Assembly: GCA_002179805.1 (NCBI GenBank)
Contig: NAVB01000008.1
Span: 1 to 64,000 of the forward strand
Direction: 5' to 3'
Source of the DNA: Acanthamoeba lenticulata
Lineage: Eukaryota > Discosea > Longamoebia > Acanthamoebidae
Length of the DNA stretch: 64,000 nt
Shown here: positions 33,608 through 43,662 of the stretch, piece after piece
Numbering within the stretch: position 1 is the first letter of the stretch
Layout of the letters: every line of letters starts with the position of its first letter
The notes under the pieces: model-generated
Databases searched by the model: none
The model's input: the letters and a program-made list of their open reading frames with translations, nothing else
Told to the model about the DNA's origin: nothing
Made by a program: the position numbers and the translations under genes

Positions 33608-35346
33608 TCACCAGCCCATGTTCGACTCCACCTTGGCGGCGTCAATGTAGAGGTCGACCTCGAGACCAAAGCCAAACACGTAGAACGAGAAGGAAGCGCC
33701 GGCTTGAACTGCACCGTGCACCATGACGTGGTGAGCGATCGTGACTTTCTCAACAGAAGGAAGGCCTCGTACGTACCACCGCAGAAGCCGGCATCAGACG
33801 CGGCCTTGATCCGGTTGATGGCCTTGTTGAGGCCCTTGCCGAACGCGCCTCGCTTGCCCTTCTTCTTGGCGTCGGAGGAGGTCTCGGCCGCCCGCGCGAC
33901 GGCAGATCCCGCGTCCGAGTCCTCGCCGTCCACGAGCTCCACGACTTCCTCGGCCAGCTGCGATTCCTCTTGCTTCTCCTCGCTCAGCTGCTTGTCCGAG
34001 ACGGCTTCAGCTGCCTCTGCCTCTGTCTCGACCTGCGCCCCGAACTGGGTGCGGTAGGTGGTGACTGTGTGGCACATCACGTCACGTCAGCGACAGACAT
34101 GCGCATGTCTGGGGTGTTTGCCGCAGAAGGCGGAACGGACCTTGCACGTAGAAGGACATGAGCCCGAGGCCGATCTTGACTGTGACGAGACCATACCAGG
34201 CGAGGGATTCAAACTTCATCTTGATGGCCTGGACCGACAGCACCATCTTCTCCAGCGCCGCGTCGTCCTTGTCTTTCTCTGAGAATGGACAGGAGTCAGC
34301 TCATCACGGAATTATTGCGCATAAAATACATTAAATGGATAAAAATATTAAGTAATTGTAGAATTAATGGAAAAGTATTACCTCGTGGTTGATCAGCACC
34401 GTTTTCGCCCCTGCGTTTGGCCTTGCGCTCTTCGATCCGTTTGGCCAGCCGACGGACGGGACGCTTTTCGGCCCGCTTCTCCTTGGCCTTTTGCTTGTCG
34501 ACCTTGTGCTCGGCGATCTCCTTCGCCAGCGAGTTGTCTTGGCCCTCCTCCAGCGACGCGAGCAAGCAGTCCACGGTCAGCTCCACGGTCACCTGGAATC
34601 CGACCGTGATGGCGGCTGCAGAAACGACGGCAACGGGAACGCGAGTGATTCTTAAGAAAACTGCAACAAACAAGCAGACAAGAGTCGTCATCTAGAGGCA
34701 AGAGGTGGAGCGTTGTACGTGTTTGCAATCCGAGGTTGAAGACGATGCCGCATCGACCGCGTATCTCGAAGCTGTGGAACATGAACGCCAGGCTCTTGGC
34801 CTTCCTCTCCAGGAAGCTGAGCTTTTCGTCCAACTTCCTTGTCCACCACTTCATACTCTTGGGCTCTGCGGCCTGCTTTGTCGGCGTCTTGACCTCCGTC
34901 CTCTCGACGCTCGCTTGTTTGCGTCAATGCCGTGAGCTTTCTCAAACGGTCTACACTGAACACAAGCACAAGGCGAGTACCTGTGACCTTGCCAAACAGA
35001 GCCTTGATGTAGAAGGTAGAGTCGGACAGCGGTGTGCTGAAGGTACCGCTTACTTGTACCGCGCCCACCCACTTCTGCTCCTCGAAACGAAGGACCATCT
35101 GCTCGAAAGAAAGGAGGGAGTGAGGAATAACAGCTTTTGTTGTCAAACTGGCGTAAGACTGCTCACCTTCCGCATGAGCGAGATGGAGATGGCCTCGGCT
35201 TCGGCTGGGGACGAGGCTGGCTGTTCTGGCGCTTCGGGGTCAACTTCCTTGGCCTTCTGGTCGTCCTCACGCTCTGCCTCGGCGGCCGCCTTGGCCATGG
35301 TGCTGGTCGGGCCCAAGCCCCTAAATCGGCCACCAAAGGGACGCAT
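33608..35346 (-). CDS. Conserved-looking protein of unknown function, beta-strand rich
   Basis: The start MRPFGGRFRGLGP is at 35346 and the stop TGA at 33608-33610, with about six introns. The protein alternates highly charged segments (an EAEREDDQKAK region; a Lys/Arg run with RRLAKRIEERKAKRR; an acidic Glu-rich stretch) with amphipathic strand-like segments: WVGAVQVSGTFSTPL, AAITVGFQVTVELTVD, LAWYGLVTVKIGLGLMSFYV and FSFYVFGFGLEVDLYID. The final residues are ESNMGW. The strand pattern could be a beta-barrel or lipid-binding fold, but no family is recognised and no function is assigned. Splice sites are approximate. Confidence 0.6.
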
Positions 35347-35767
35347 CTGGCTTGTTAAGTCGTGTTGTTGGCTGAGAAGGGCAGGAATACTTGGTAGTCA
35401 CTTGGACGCCGTTGGTAAAACCACTCATTTATTGCTTCATTAACGGCACCTATCCACCAATGAGCCAGCGTTGAACGAAGCGATGACGGATTTTTCTGGG
35501 CTTCGTGCTCTGTTCCCCTCCCAAGCGGTACTCTCTGCCTTGGTGTGGAAGAGACAAGCCGCTCTCTGGCGGAGGACAGCAAGGGCCTGGTCCATGCAGT
35601 TGACTTGTTCTGTTGTAAAAAAAATAAAAAACAGTAAAGTTTAACTTCTTCTGTGAAGAAAAAGGCGGGAAAAAGAAAAAGACGAGCAAAGGCGATTTTA
35701 AACCAAATGGCGCTCTCGCTTTGGGTGATCCATACCGCAAAAACGATCAAAGACCAGTGCACAAGCT
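35347..35767. promoter_or_regulatory. Divergent intergenic region
   Basis: These 421 bases lie between the beta-rich unknown (minus) and the RING gene (plus). They contain an A/T-rich stretch at 35610-35700 and no supported coding sequence. It is presumed to carry both promoters. Confidence 0.4.
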
Positions 35768-37138
35768 ATGGAGGGACGCAAGCGCAAAGCGGCCTCTACG
35801 AAATCGGGTGAAATGATTGTGCTCGACCAGGACGATGCTTTGGATTCTGATGTCGTTGTCATCGGTAGAACGATGAGAGAGGACTCGCGCCGAGACAATG
35901 TCGTGATAATTGACGCTGAAACTACCCACACGAAGAAGCGAACACGGAAACCATCACCACCCACACCTCCCCACGTCGAAATGCATTACATTGGCGAAAG
36001 CGAGAGCGAGGATGAGGAGGAAAGAGAGGAGCGTGAGCTGAACGACGCTGGCCTCTACTATTGCGGGCAGCCCGAGTACACAAGCGTCGTAGACGATAAG
36101 GAACGAGCCTCCTCCAGGGAGGACGAAGCGGGCTTCTTGTCCCTGCACGACCTCGAGGAGGCCAACAGCACAGCTACTGACAAGGAGGGTCTCACAAGCC
36201 ACGACGGCTCGATTGTATGGCGCGAATGCGCCATCTGCCTGTCCCGGCCCGAGCCCCGCGAGGGGGCCGTGGTGGAGGGTTGCTATCACAGCTTCTGCTT
36301 CGTATGCATCGCGCACTGGGCCGCGCTCAACTCGGCTTGCCCGCTCTGCAAGCGGCGCTTCGACACCGTCCTGCACGATCTTCGCCTCCTGCCCGGCCCG
36401 GCCGCACGCCTCCACTTCAGGCGATGGCATCTCGCCACCGGCGACGACCGCCCGACCTCATCACAAACTCGGCTGGCCGCCGCGAGCGACGCGCCTTCGC
36501 GAGACCGCGGCGTGGCTGTGGGCATCCTGCAGTCTCGAGAGACCAGCAGCCGCAGCACGAGCAGCGCGCCGGCCGCGGCGTCGGACACGATCATGGACCG
36601 ACGCCGACGAGTCTATGCCCGCCGCCTGCGCGCTGTGCCGCCACCCGTCGTGACGGCCGAGCAGCAGCAACAGCAGCAGGGACCGTGCAGTCTGGAGCTG
36701 GCCGTCGCCCGACGGCTGCCAGACATAGCCCGCGAGTGGGAGGCCAAGCTCAAGCCGTGGGTGGTGCGCGAGCTGCAGGCCGTGCTCGAGGAGGACGACG
36801 TGGATCTGCTCGCCATCATGCTGCGCTCTTTCCTTCTCGACTACGCCCAGCAGACGATGCCCCTCCGCCGGCGGACCGGGAGCGGTGCGCGGAACGCGAC
36901 AACCAACAAGAGCAAGTCTTTGTCATCTTCGTCAGCTACTTCGCCAGCATCTTCGTTGGCCAACAACGAGCGGACAGCGCAGGAGGCGTGGACGGCGCTG
37001 CGCGTGCGACTGGAAGAGTTCCTTGTCGACGACGCTGCAACTTTCCTTCACGAGTTCTTCTGCTACGCCCTCTCGTCGAGCCCCAGCGTGGCGGCCTACG
37101 ACGGGATCGTCCGCTATCCGATCAATGCCTTACCGTAA
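35768..37138 (+). CDS. TOPORS-like RING finger E3 ligase
   Basis: This is a single-exon gene of 456 residues. The N-terminus is acidic and Ser-rich with basic NLS-like patches (KKRTRKP). A C3HC4 RING spans about residues 155-195 (ECAICL ... GCYHSFCFVCIAHW ... ACPLCKRRF), followed directly by a short hydrophobic stretch. The C-terminal half has helices like those after the RING in TOPORS proteins: LKPWVVRELQAVLEE with LRSFLLDYAQQ, then EEFLVDDAATFLHEFFCYAL and VAAYDGIVRY. TOPORS proteins are nuclear ubiquitin/SUMO ligases; that role is inferred. A glutamine run follows residue 297. The stop is TAA at 37136-37138; a GTAAGT overlaps it, so a further 3' exon cannot be excluded. Confidence 0.82.
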   Translation: MEGRKRKAASTKSGEMIVLDQDDALDSDVVVIGRTMREDSRRDNVVIIDAETTHTKKRTRKPSPPTPPHVEMHYIGESESEDEEEREERELNDAGLYYCGQPEYTSVVDDKERASSREDEAGFLSLHDLEEANSTATDKEGLTSHDGSIVWRECAICLSRPEPREGAVVEGCYHSFCFVCIAHWAALNSACPLCKRRFDTVLHDLRLLPGPAARLHFRRWHLATGDDRPTSSQTRLAAASDAPSRDRGVAVGILQSRETSSRSTSSAPAAASDTIMDRRRRVYARRLRAVPPPVVTAEQQQQQQGPCSLELAVARRLPDIAREWEAKLKPWVVRELQAVLEEDDVDLLAIMLRSFLLDYAQQTMPLRRRTGSGARNATTNKSKSLSSSSATSPASSLANNERTAQEAWTALRVRLEEFLVDDAATFLHEFFCYALSSSPSVAAYDGIVRYPINALP

Positions 37139-37394
37139 GTGGTGTAGCCGTTGTTGTGCCTCATTTTCGGTCTTGTCCGCTCTTCTGAGGAGAAGCTGTA
37201 ATTCGTTGCAGTGCCAAACGTGTCTGCTGTCTTCAATTGTCGACTTCAACTTCGTCTCCCTTTTCTCCTCCAACCCACTCAACATGCGTCTGGCCAATCC
37301 GGTGGTGGTTAACCACCATTAAAAACCGTGCCCCACCTGCAAAGACCATACACCAAACCAACACAGCTCCTCTTCTCACCACCACAACCACAAC

Positions 37395-38082
37395 ATGCGC
37401 GTTGCTCTCGCTTTCGTTCTTCTTCTCGCTTCGTTCTTTGGTACTTGGCCTCAACTTCCCACAAAGACGACGTCCGGTGGTCTTATTGATCGAAAAAATT
37501 GACGCCTTTCCTCGTAATGCAGTGGCTGCGCAAGCCAACGTTGCGCAGTGCATCATCTCCAAGTGCCCTAGCGAGGTTGCGGCCTGCTACCAGGACCCCG
37601 TCTGCCTCACCGCCGCTGTTTGCGTTGGTAATAGACCTTCCCTCTTCCCCCTTTTCCTCTTTGCGTCTCCTCTTTCTCCGGAATCGGAGACTTCCGCACG
37701 GAGGAGCCGTTTGCTCACCGAGACGACGCATTGTACAGAGAACTGCGGCCCGTCGGATGTCTCCTGCGCCCAGGCCTGCGCGGTCAAGGCCGGTTCGGAC
37801 TCTACCTTTGGCGCTCTGGCCCAGTGCGCTTCGCAGTGCCTCTACTCCTCGACCCTCGATGTCTTGGACTTGATCGCCCCGGCCGAGGTCGAGCTCCTGG
37901 GCAGGTGCTCGTGGCTCAAGAAGGCTGGCTGCGCTGCGGGCATTGCCGGTGCCATCATCGCCTGCGGTGGTCCCGAGGACATCCCCTGCATCCTTGGTGC
38001 GCTCAAGGCCCTCGCCGGCTGCGCCACCTGCTTCTGCGAGGACCACTGCCACGGTCCCTGCAAGGCGCTTCACCTCTGCTAA
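37395..38082 (+). CDS. Secreted Cys-rich protein with VDE-like N-terminal Cys motif
   Basis: Three exons: a signal peptide (MRVALAFVLLLASFF), joined to VAAQANVAQCIISKC, then NCGPSDVSCAQACAVK to the end. The spliced protein has about 20 cysteines in about 170 residues. The block CPSEVAACYQDPVCLTAAVC-x2-NC-x6-C-x3-C ... ALAQCASQCL has the same Cys spacing and flanking residues (C-x-NPSCA..C, C..KC) as the Cys-rich N-terminal domain of plant violaxanthin de-epoxidase. The lipocalin catalytic domain is absent. A Cys/Gly/Ala-rich C-terminus follows (AGCAAGIAGAIIACGG). It is likely exported or lysosomal; function unknown. The stop is at 38080-38082. Upstream bases 37139-37394 contain the leader and a CACCACAACC-rich stretch. 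Confidence 0.8.
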
Positions 38083-38284
38083 GCATCTTTCGGCCTCTAC
38101 AAGCCCCCATGTGTAATAAATACTTCCTTGTTCTTCTACTTCTTTGTTTGGCAATAGCAATGACAGTGGCAATGGTTTGAACCGCTTGCGTTGTTGGTAC
38201 ATCACACATCAAAATTAAATGAAAAAATGGAAATAGAAGTGCTACATATCGGGGGCAGGGAGTAGAAGATGAAAGAAGAAGGAT

Positions 38285-41167
38285 TCACTGGGTCGTGTCC
38301 GTGCTTGACTTGCGAGTCTTCTTGCTGCTGGTGCTCTCCTTGCCGTTGACACCGGCGTCAGAGGTCTTCTTCTTGTCGGACTTGATCTTCTTGAGGTCCC
38401 GCTTCATCTTCTTCATCTGCTTGCTCATGCCGTCCACCAGCTTCTGAAGCTCGGCGTCGCGCGCGTCGAGCCGCTCGCGGAGCATCGCGACCTCGCGATC
38501 GCGCTCCTCGAGCTTGGTCCGCAGCTCCGTCACCTCCCGCTGCAGCTTCTCCACCTCGGCGTTGGCCAACGCGCGCTGCTCCTCGAGTTCGGCGGCCGAG
38601 ACCGCGGCGTGGTGCGAAGGCGGGAACGCCATGCTGCGTCGCGAGATGTTTCGGGCTGTGGGCGAGTTGGACGACGTCGGGCTCGTCGCGACGCCGCTGC
38701 CGCTGCTGTCGAAGCGCGCCTTGAGCAGCGCGATGCGCGAGCCGCTCCGCTCCTCGAGCTTCACCGGCGTGGCGGCCCGCGTGGGCGAAGCCGTCGATGA
38801 CGAGACCCAACCGGAAGACGACGACGACGACGACTGCGTTGGCGCCGACGATGCGGCCGCGGCCTGGCTCGCCGCGTTGGCATTTGCGGCGGCTTCTGTG
38901 CTGCCGGCGCTGGCGCCGGGGCTGTGCGGCTCTGGCGTGGCCGCCGCGACGGCGATGCTCTCCTGCGACGTCACCTGCCGGGATCGCCGCGCCTCCTTCT
39001 CTCGGCGCCTGATCTCGCTCTTTCGCTCCTTCTTTTCCTGCTTCTTCCTCAGCCGCTCCTCCCGCTCGCGTTCTTCGTCATTGTCGGCCGCCGCGTCGCC
39101 TCCGTTGGCGTTGCCGTTGGCAGGCTTCTCCTCCTCCACCACCTTCTTGTCCTGCTGCGCGCCATTGCTGGCAACAACGGCCGCGCCCTCTGCGGACTCG
39201 GGCTGGCCGTCGGCCTGGGATTGGGCGTCGTTTTCGTTCTTTTGGGCGCCATCATCGCCGTTGACCGCGGTCGCGGGCGTCGGCCTGGGCAGCGGGGCCG
39301 CGAGCGCCTGGCCCAGGGTGCCGCGTCTCTCGATCCGGTTCTGGAGCCCGGACACCGGCGCCGCCGTCGTCGCCGTCGGGACCGGCGCGGTCTCCGTGCG
39401 CGCGCGGCTGGCTCGCCACTCCTTGGGCGGCGGCACCGTCGGCGTGAACGTGTCCTCCTCCCCCGGCTTGTCACTCCCTGCCGCCGGTGTGGTCGCGGTC
39501 GTGGCCGTGGGCTCGGCCGACGTCGCCGCCGCCGCCGCAGTCTCGGTCGAGGCCGTCGAGGCGGCCTCGTCGTCAAAGTGCTTCTGAAGAGCTGCGCGGG
39601 CGAGCAATGTGAGGTTCGACGAGAGCGAGAAGGACAAGGAAGAGGAGGAAGAAGAGGAAGAAGAGGGGAAGTACGCGAGAGGTCGAGCGAGTAGATGTCG
39701 TCGAAGCGCCGGGTGCCATCGCTGCCGCCAAAGACGCAGAGGTGGCCGCCGCCGGAGATGATCGCCGCGTGGGCTCGCCGCTCCGAGGGCAGCTCGCCGT
39801 CGATGCTCACCACCGTCCATCGGTTGTTGCCTGCCATGTCAACATCAACGACGACGTTCATCAGCTGAGGCGCTTCATCATCGTCATCAGCGACGAGCAG
39901 GGGAAGGAGCGCGGTACGAATGGAGTAGACGCTGAGGTCGTTAAAGTTCTGTTTGCCGTTCATGCCGCCAAAGACGACCATGAGGGAGCCGTGGGCGACG
40001 GCCGTGTGGCCGGCGCGCGGCCAGGGCTTGACCACGCTCTCGGCCGTGATCGCGCGCCAGGTCTGTGTGCCAAAGTGGAACGCGTGGAGGTCGTGGTAGT
40101 GGCGCGTCCCGTTCTTGCCGCCAAACACGAACATCTCGTCCTCGTACACGATGGCGCTGTGGTACTGGCGCGGCGGCGGCGGGCTGCCATCCTTGACCAG
40201 CACCGAGTTCCACTCCATCGACTCTGGACATGACGACGACGATGACGATGATGAGAATTCCAAGCGTTGGTAAAGAGCGGAAGAAAGCGACGCCGCACCA
40301 AAGTCGAAGCAATAGAGGTCGTTTCGGTCGACGCCGTCGTAGCCGCCGAAGATGTACATCTTGTCCTGCCGCCAGACGACGGCGCTGTGGCCGAACCGGG
40401 GCGAGGGGGGCTTGCCGCGGCACGCCAGCTCCTTCCAGTTGCCCGTCACTGCACGTGTGTTTGTGGCCGCCACCATGACGTCAGCAAATGTCGACAAGGA
40501 CGGCAACAGAGACAAGTAGGGGAGGCGAATGGACAACAAACCGGAATCATAGGACTGAAGGTCGTTGAGGGACTTAGTGCCGTCGTAGCCGCCGAAGACG
40601 ATCATCTTGGTGTGGCTGAAGACGGCCGAGTGGCTGCTCCGGGCCGGCGGGCAGTCGTCCTCCTCAACCTCGGCCGTCCACTGGCCTCCGCCTTTGCCGC
40701 CTGCAAAGAGCGAAGCGAAAGCGGCGGGCAGGAAAGCCAAATGTTGTCAAGTCGCCGAAGAGCGAAAAGCGAGAAAGATCGAAAACGAGCGAAGTAAAAG
40801 TGGTTCGAATGAAGAGAGGGAAGGCCTCAGTTGGCGTACCGTGGGTGGATGGGTGGTGGTAGGCGTGCAGGTCGCGCAGGCGAGCAGAACCATCAAACCC
40901 ACCAAAGAGATAGGTCACATCGCCAAGAGAAGCGCAGGTGTGGCCGGCCCGTGCCGTAGGGGGGTGGCCCACGCAAGGCGACAAGACCCACCGTCCTTAT
41001 GTTTGTGTTCACCAATCCAATCAAATCAGTCAGATTTGTTTTTAATTGGAGAAACAATTGAAAGGGGGCATCGGCAAGCCAATTGGCATGTGAAACAATT
41101 TGGTGAATCTTGAGGAGAAGATTGGGGATGACATGGCGGCACTTCGCATACCTTTAGGTGCTTGCAT
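38285..41167 (-). CDS. Kelch-repeat protein with C-terminal coiled coil
   Basis: A 16-base first coding exon (MQAPK, 41167-41152) joins in phase to GRWVLSPCVGHPPTARAGHT. Six kelch blades follow: TYLFGGFDGSARLRDLHAY, MIVFGGYDGTKSLNDLQSY, MYIFGGYDGVDRNDLYCFD, MFVFGGKNGTRHYHDLHAF, LMVVFGGMNGKQNFNDLSVY and LCVFGGSDGTRRFDDIYSL, each with the double Gly. The last 400 residues are Ala/Ser/Thr-rich and basic/acidic. They end in a coiled coil (LEEQRALANAEVEKLQREV ... KKMKRDLKKIKSDKKK). The stop is at 38285-38287. The propeller is a protein-binding platform and the tail should oligomerise, similar to actin-binding or Rab/Ras-linked kelch proteins of amoebae. The partner is unknown. Confidence 0.85.
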
Positions 41168-41397
41168 CTGGCGTATCTTGTGTTTTCACCCCTTCTCTCC
41201 TCTTTCTCTTCTGTTTGCCAAACAAGCTGAACTTCCCGCAAGCACGAGGCAAAGCTTCTCCGTCTCCACAAATTAATAATTAACTCGCGAACGCAAGTGC
41301 GGCGTGATTGGCCATTTGTCAAACACGTCGTTTGGCTCTCTTCAGTGTGGCGGAACATGTTGGCCGTGCACATGTGACCCTCTCTGGTTGCTGCGAT

Positions 41398-43276
41398 CTA
41401 CAGCCCCTTGGCTCCCGATGATTTCGCAGGAGACTTCTGTGCTATCTGCTTGAAGAGGCCCTCCTCGCGCAGACGGTCGAGCGACGCCTTGATGCGCGCG
41501 TCGCCGCCACATTGGGTGATAAATGTGTACAGGTAGGTCGGGTGCAGCTTGACCGTGCCCGAGCCCGCCTTGAGCGCCCGCTCCATGAACTGCACCGCCT
41601 GCTCCACCTTCTTCTGCTTCTTGCACTCGTCTGCGAAAGGGGGAAAAAAAAGATGAGAAAAACAACGTGACGTGAATCATGAGCCCAAGACCACGAGTAC
41701 CAAGGTAGGGCTCCATGATGTTGGAGGCCCGGTAGGCGACGTTGTGGCGATGGAGGAAGTGGACGAGCTGCATGAGGGTCTCGAGGTTGGCGTCGGCGTA
41801 GTCCGCGGCAACTCGGTCGAGATAGTGCACCACGTAGAGGCCGGTCTCGCGGTCGAGCCGCTGGCCCAGCCGGTCCATGCGCGCGCCCACCTCGAGCATC
41901 TCGCGCACGTAGTTGCGCGCCAGCAGCCCTCTCGCGTAGTCAAAGTAGAGGCGCTCGTCGACGCGCACTTCCTCGGCCGCCATCTTGTTGAGCAGCCCCA
42001 CGGCGCGGGCCGGCTCGCCCTTGGCCGCCAGGGCCTCGACGAGCAGGCTGTAGTGGCGCACGCTGGGCCGCAGCCCGGCCTGCTCGAGGCCGCCAAAGAG
42101 CTCGATGGCCTTGTCCGGCCGGCCCTGCCTGAGGCTGGCGCGCATGAGCAGCACATAGGTGCGATCGTCGGGCCGCACGCCGTAGCGGCTCTTGAGGAGC
42201 GCAAAGTGCTCGAACGCGGCGTCGTATTGCGCGCGCTCGACCAGCTGGCTGAGGATGGTGTTGTAAACGGCGATCGAGGGTTCGATCCGGAAAGTGCGAG
42301 CCGTGACGTCGATCACGTGCAGGGCCTTCGCCAGGTCGCCCGAGTTCTGAAAGAAACCCTCGGCCAGCGCGGTCAATACGTATTCGTCCACCTTGAGCTG
42401 CAATCACAACAATTATTTAATATTAACATTAATATTAATATTTTTTAAACATGTTTTTAGTTAATCAGAAATAAAAATAAATTGTAAAAAATGAATACCT
42501 TGCTCTTCAGTATCTCTTTGATGAGTCGCTCGAGCTCAGACACGACGCCCTGCTTGGCGTAGTGGTTCAGCAAGATGGCGTAGGTGAACTTGTCCGGTTG
42601 TGCGTGGCATGACTTCATGATGTCCACCAGGTCGGCCATGTCTGCGCACGAGGCATTTCAAACACGGCACAGCACGATCAACGCTCGGTTCATGAAAGAT
42701 TCCAGTGATGTGGGTTGATCCGTCACGTACTCTCCGTGAGGCCTCGCTTGGAATAGGCGTCGATGACGATGTTGAACAGCTGGGCGGTCATCGGGAGGCC
42801 CTCGGCGTCGACGCGGATGAGGAACTGGACGCCCTCATGGAGCAGGTCCAATCGCACCAGCTCGCGGATCAACGCGCTGTACGAGTACAAGTCTCCGACT
42901 GTTGGGGTCGTTTTGTGGCACAACGGAGCGGCCGCACCGAGCAGAAACACGTGTCAGAGCCGCCGCCGCATCGTCCTCGTCAGAGAAGCACTCGAGCGCG
43001 CGCACCTTGGACGCGTGGGAGCAAGTTGACGATCCGCTGCTTCTCCTCGGGTCGCCGAAATCTCTCGTGCTGCTCGTGGAGGAGGTGGCGCACGGTGGTC
43101 GCGTGGAAGGGCCCGCTGCTGGCTTCGAGCTCTTCGAGTGTCTTGAGCGGCGGCGGGCCGCCTGGGTTGCCCATTCGGTGGCCCTTTGGGAGGGACCCTG
43201 TGCTTGCGCAAGCGCCGTCGTTAGGAGTTACTCGCCGGAGTGTAGAGAGGACCAAAGAGGCAGCACACGCACACAT
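41398..43276 (-). CDS. Pentatricopeptide repeat (PPR) protein, probably mitochondrial
   Basis: Four or more exons encode about ten PPR motifs, for example VYNTILSQLVERAQYDAAFE, TYVLLMRASLRQGRPDKAIE, HYSLLVEALAAKGEPARAVG, TYAILLNHYAKQGVVSELER and LFNIVIDAYSKRGLTES. PPR arrays bind single-stranded RNA and in protists mostly act in mitochondrial RNA maturation or translation. The start is uncertain. An ATG at 43276 (MCACAASLVLS) is proposed. The open frame above it includes PLRRFASKS, a good mitochondrial cleavage-type sequence, so the true start may lie further up through an intron. The stop follows GAKGL at 41398-41400. Confidence 0.75.
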
Positions 43277-43662
43277 TGATTTTGATGCGAACCGGCGCAG
43301 AGGCAGAATACCGCCAACACCAGGCTTCACATTGGACAACACTCCGTTGATGCTGAACAAGCTGCACGCACTGGAGTTGTTCAAAATAATCAGCCGTCCA
43401 TTTAATCGTTGTTGGGAAGATGCAATGAGTTCATGTACAGACGAGAGCGTGAAGCTGCCCCACTGGGGAGGAAGAAGGAGGGGGCAACCGAGCGTCCCAA
43501 GCACAAGGGGCTCACCGTCGCGGTGCGCCTCATCCTCCTTTGTTCCGTAAAGCGGCTCGGTCGAGGCCAAGAAAAAGGCCCGATAAAGAAAAAATAATCG
43601 TAGTCGGAAAATTTTTAGGTGGCCCGGGGACGTTCAGCGCCAAAGCCTTCTGGCCCCGCAAG
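43277..43662. promoter_or_regulatory. Divergent region between PPR and Roco gene 1
   Basis: These 386 bases lie between divergent genes. The PPR side may still contain an N-terminal exon carrying the mitochondrial presequence; the Roco side is the leader. No specific element is recognised. Confidence 0.35.

Noticed and set aside
38514..39587. 357-codon open frame on the + strand
   Set aside because: It is the antisense shadow of the Ala/Ser-rich tail of the kelch protein. Codon periodicity and the coiled coil support the minus strand.
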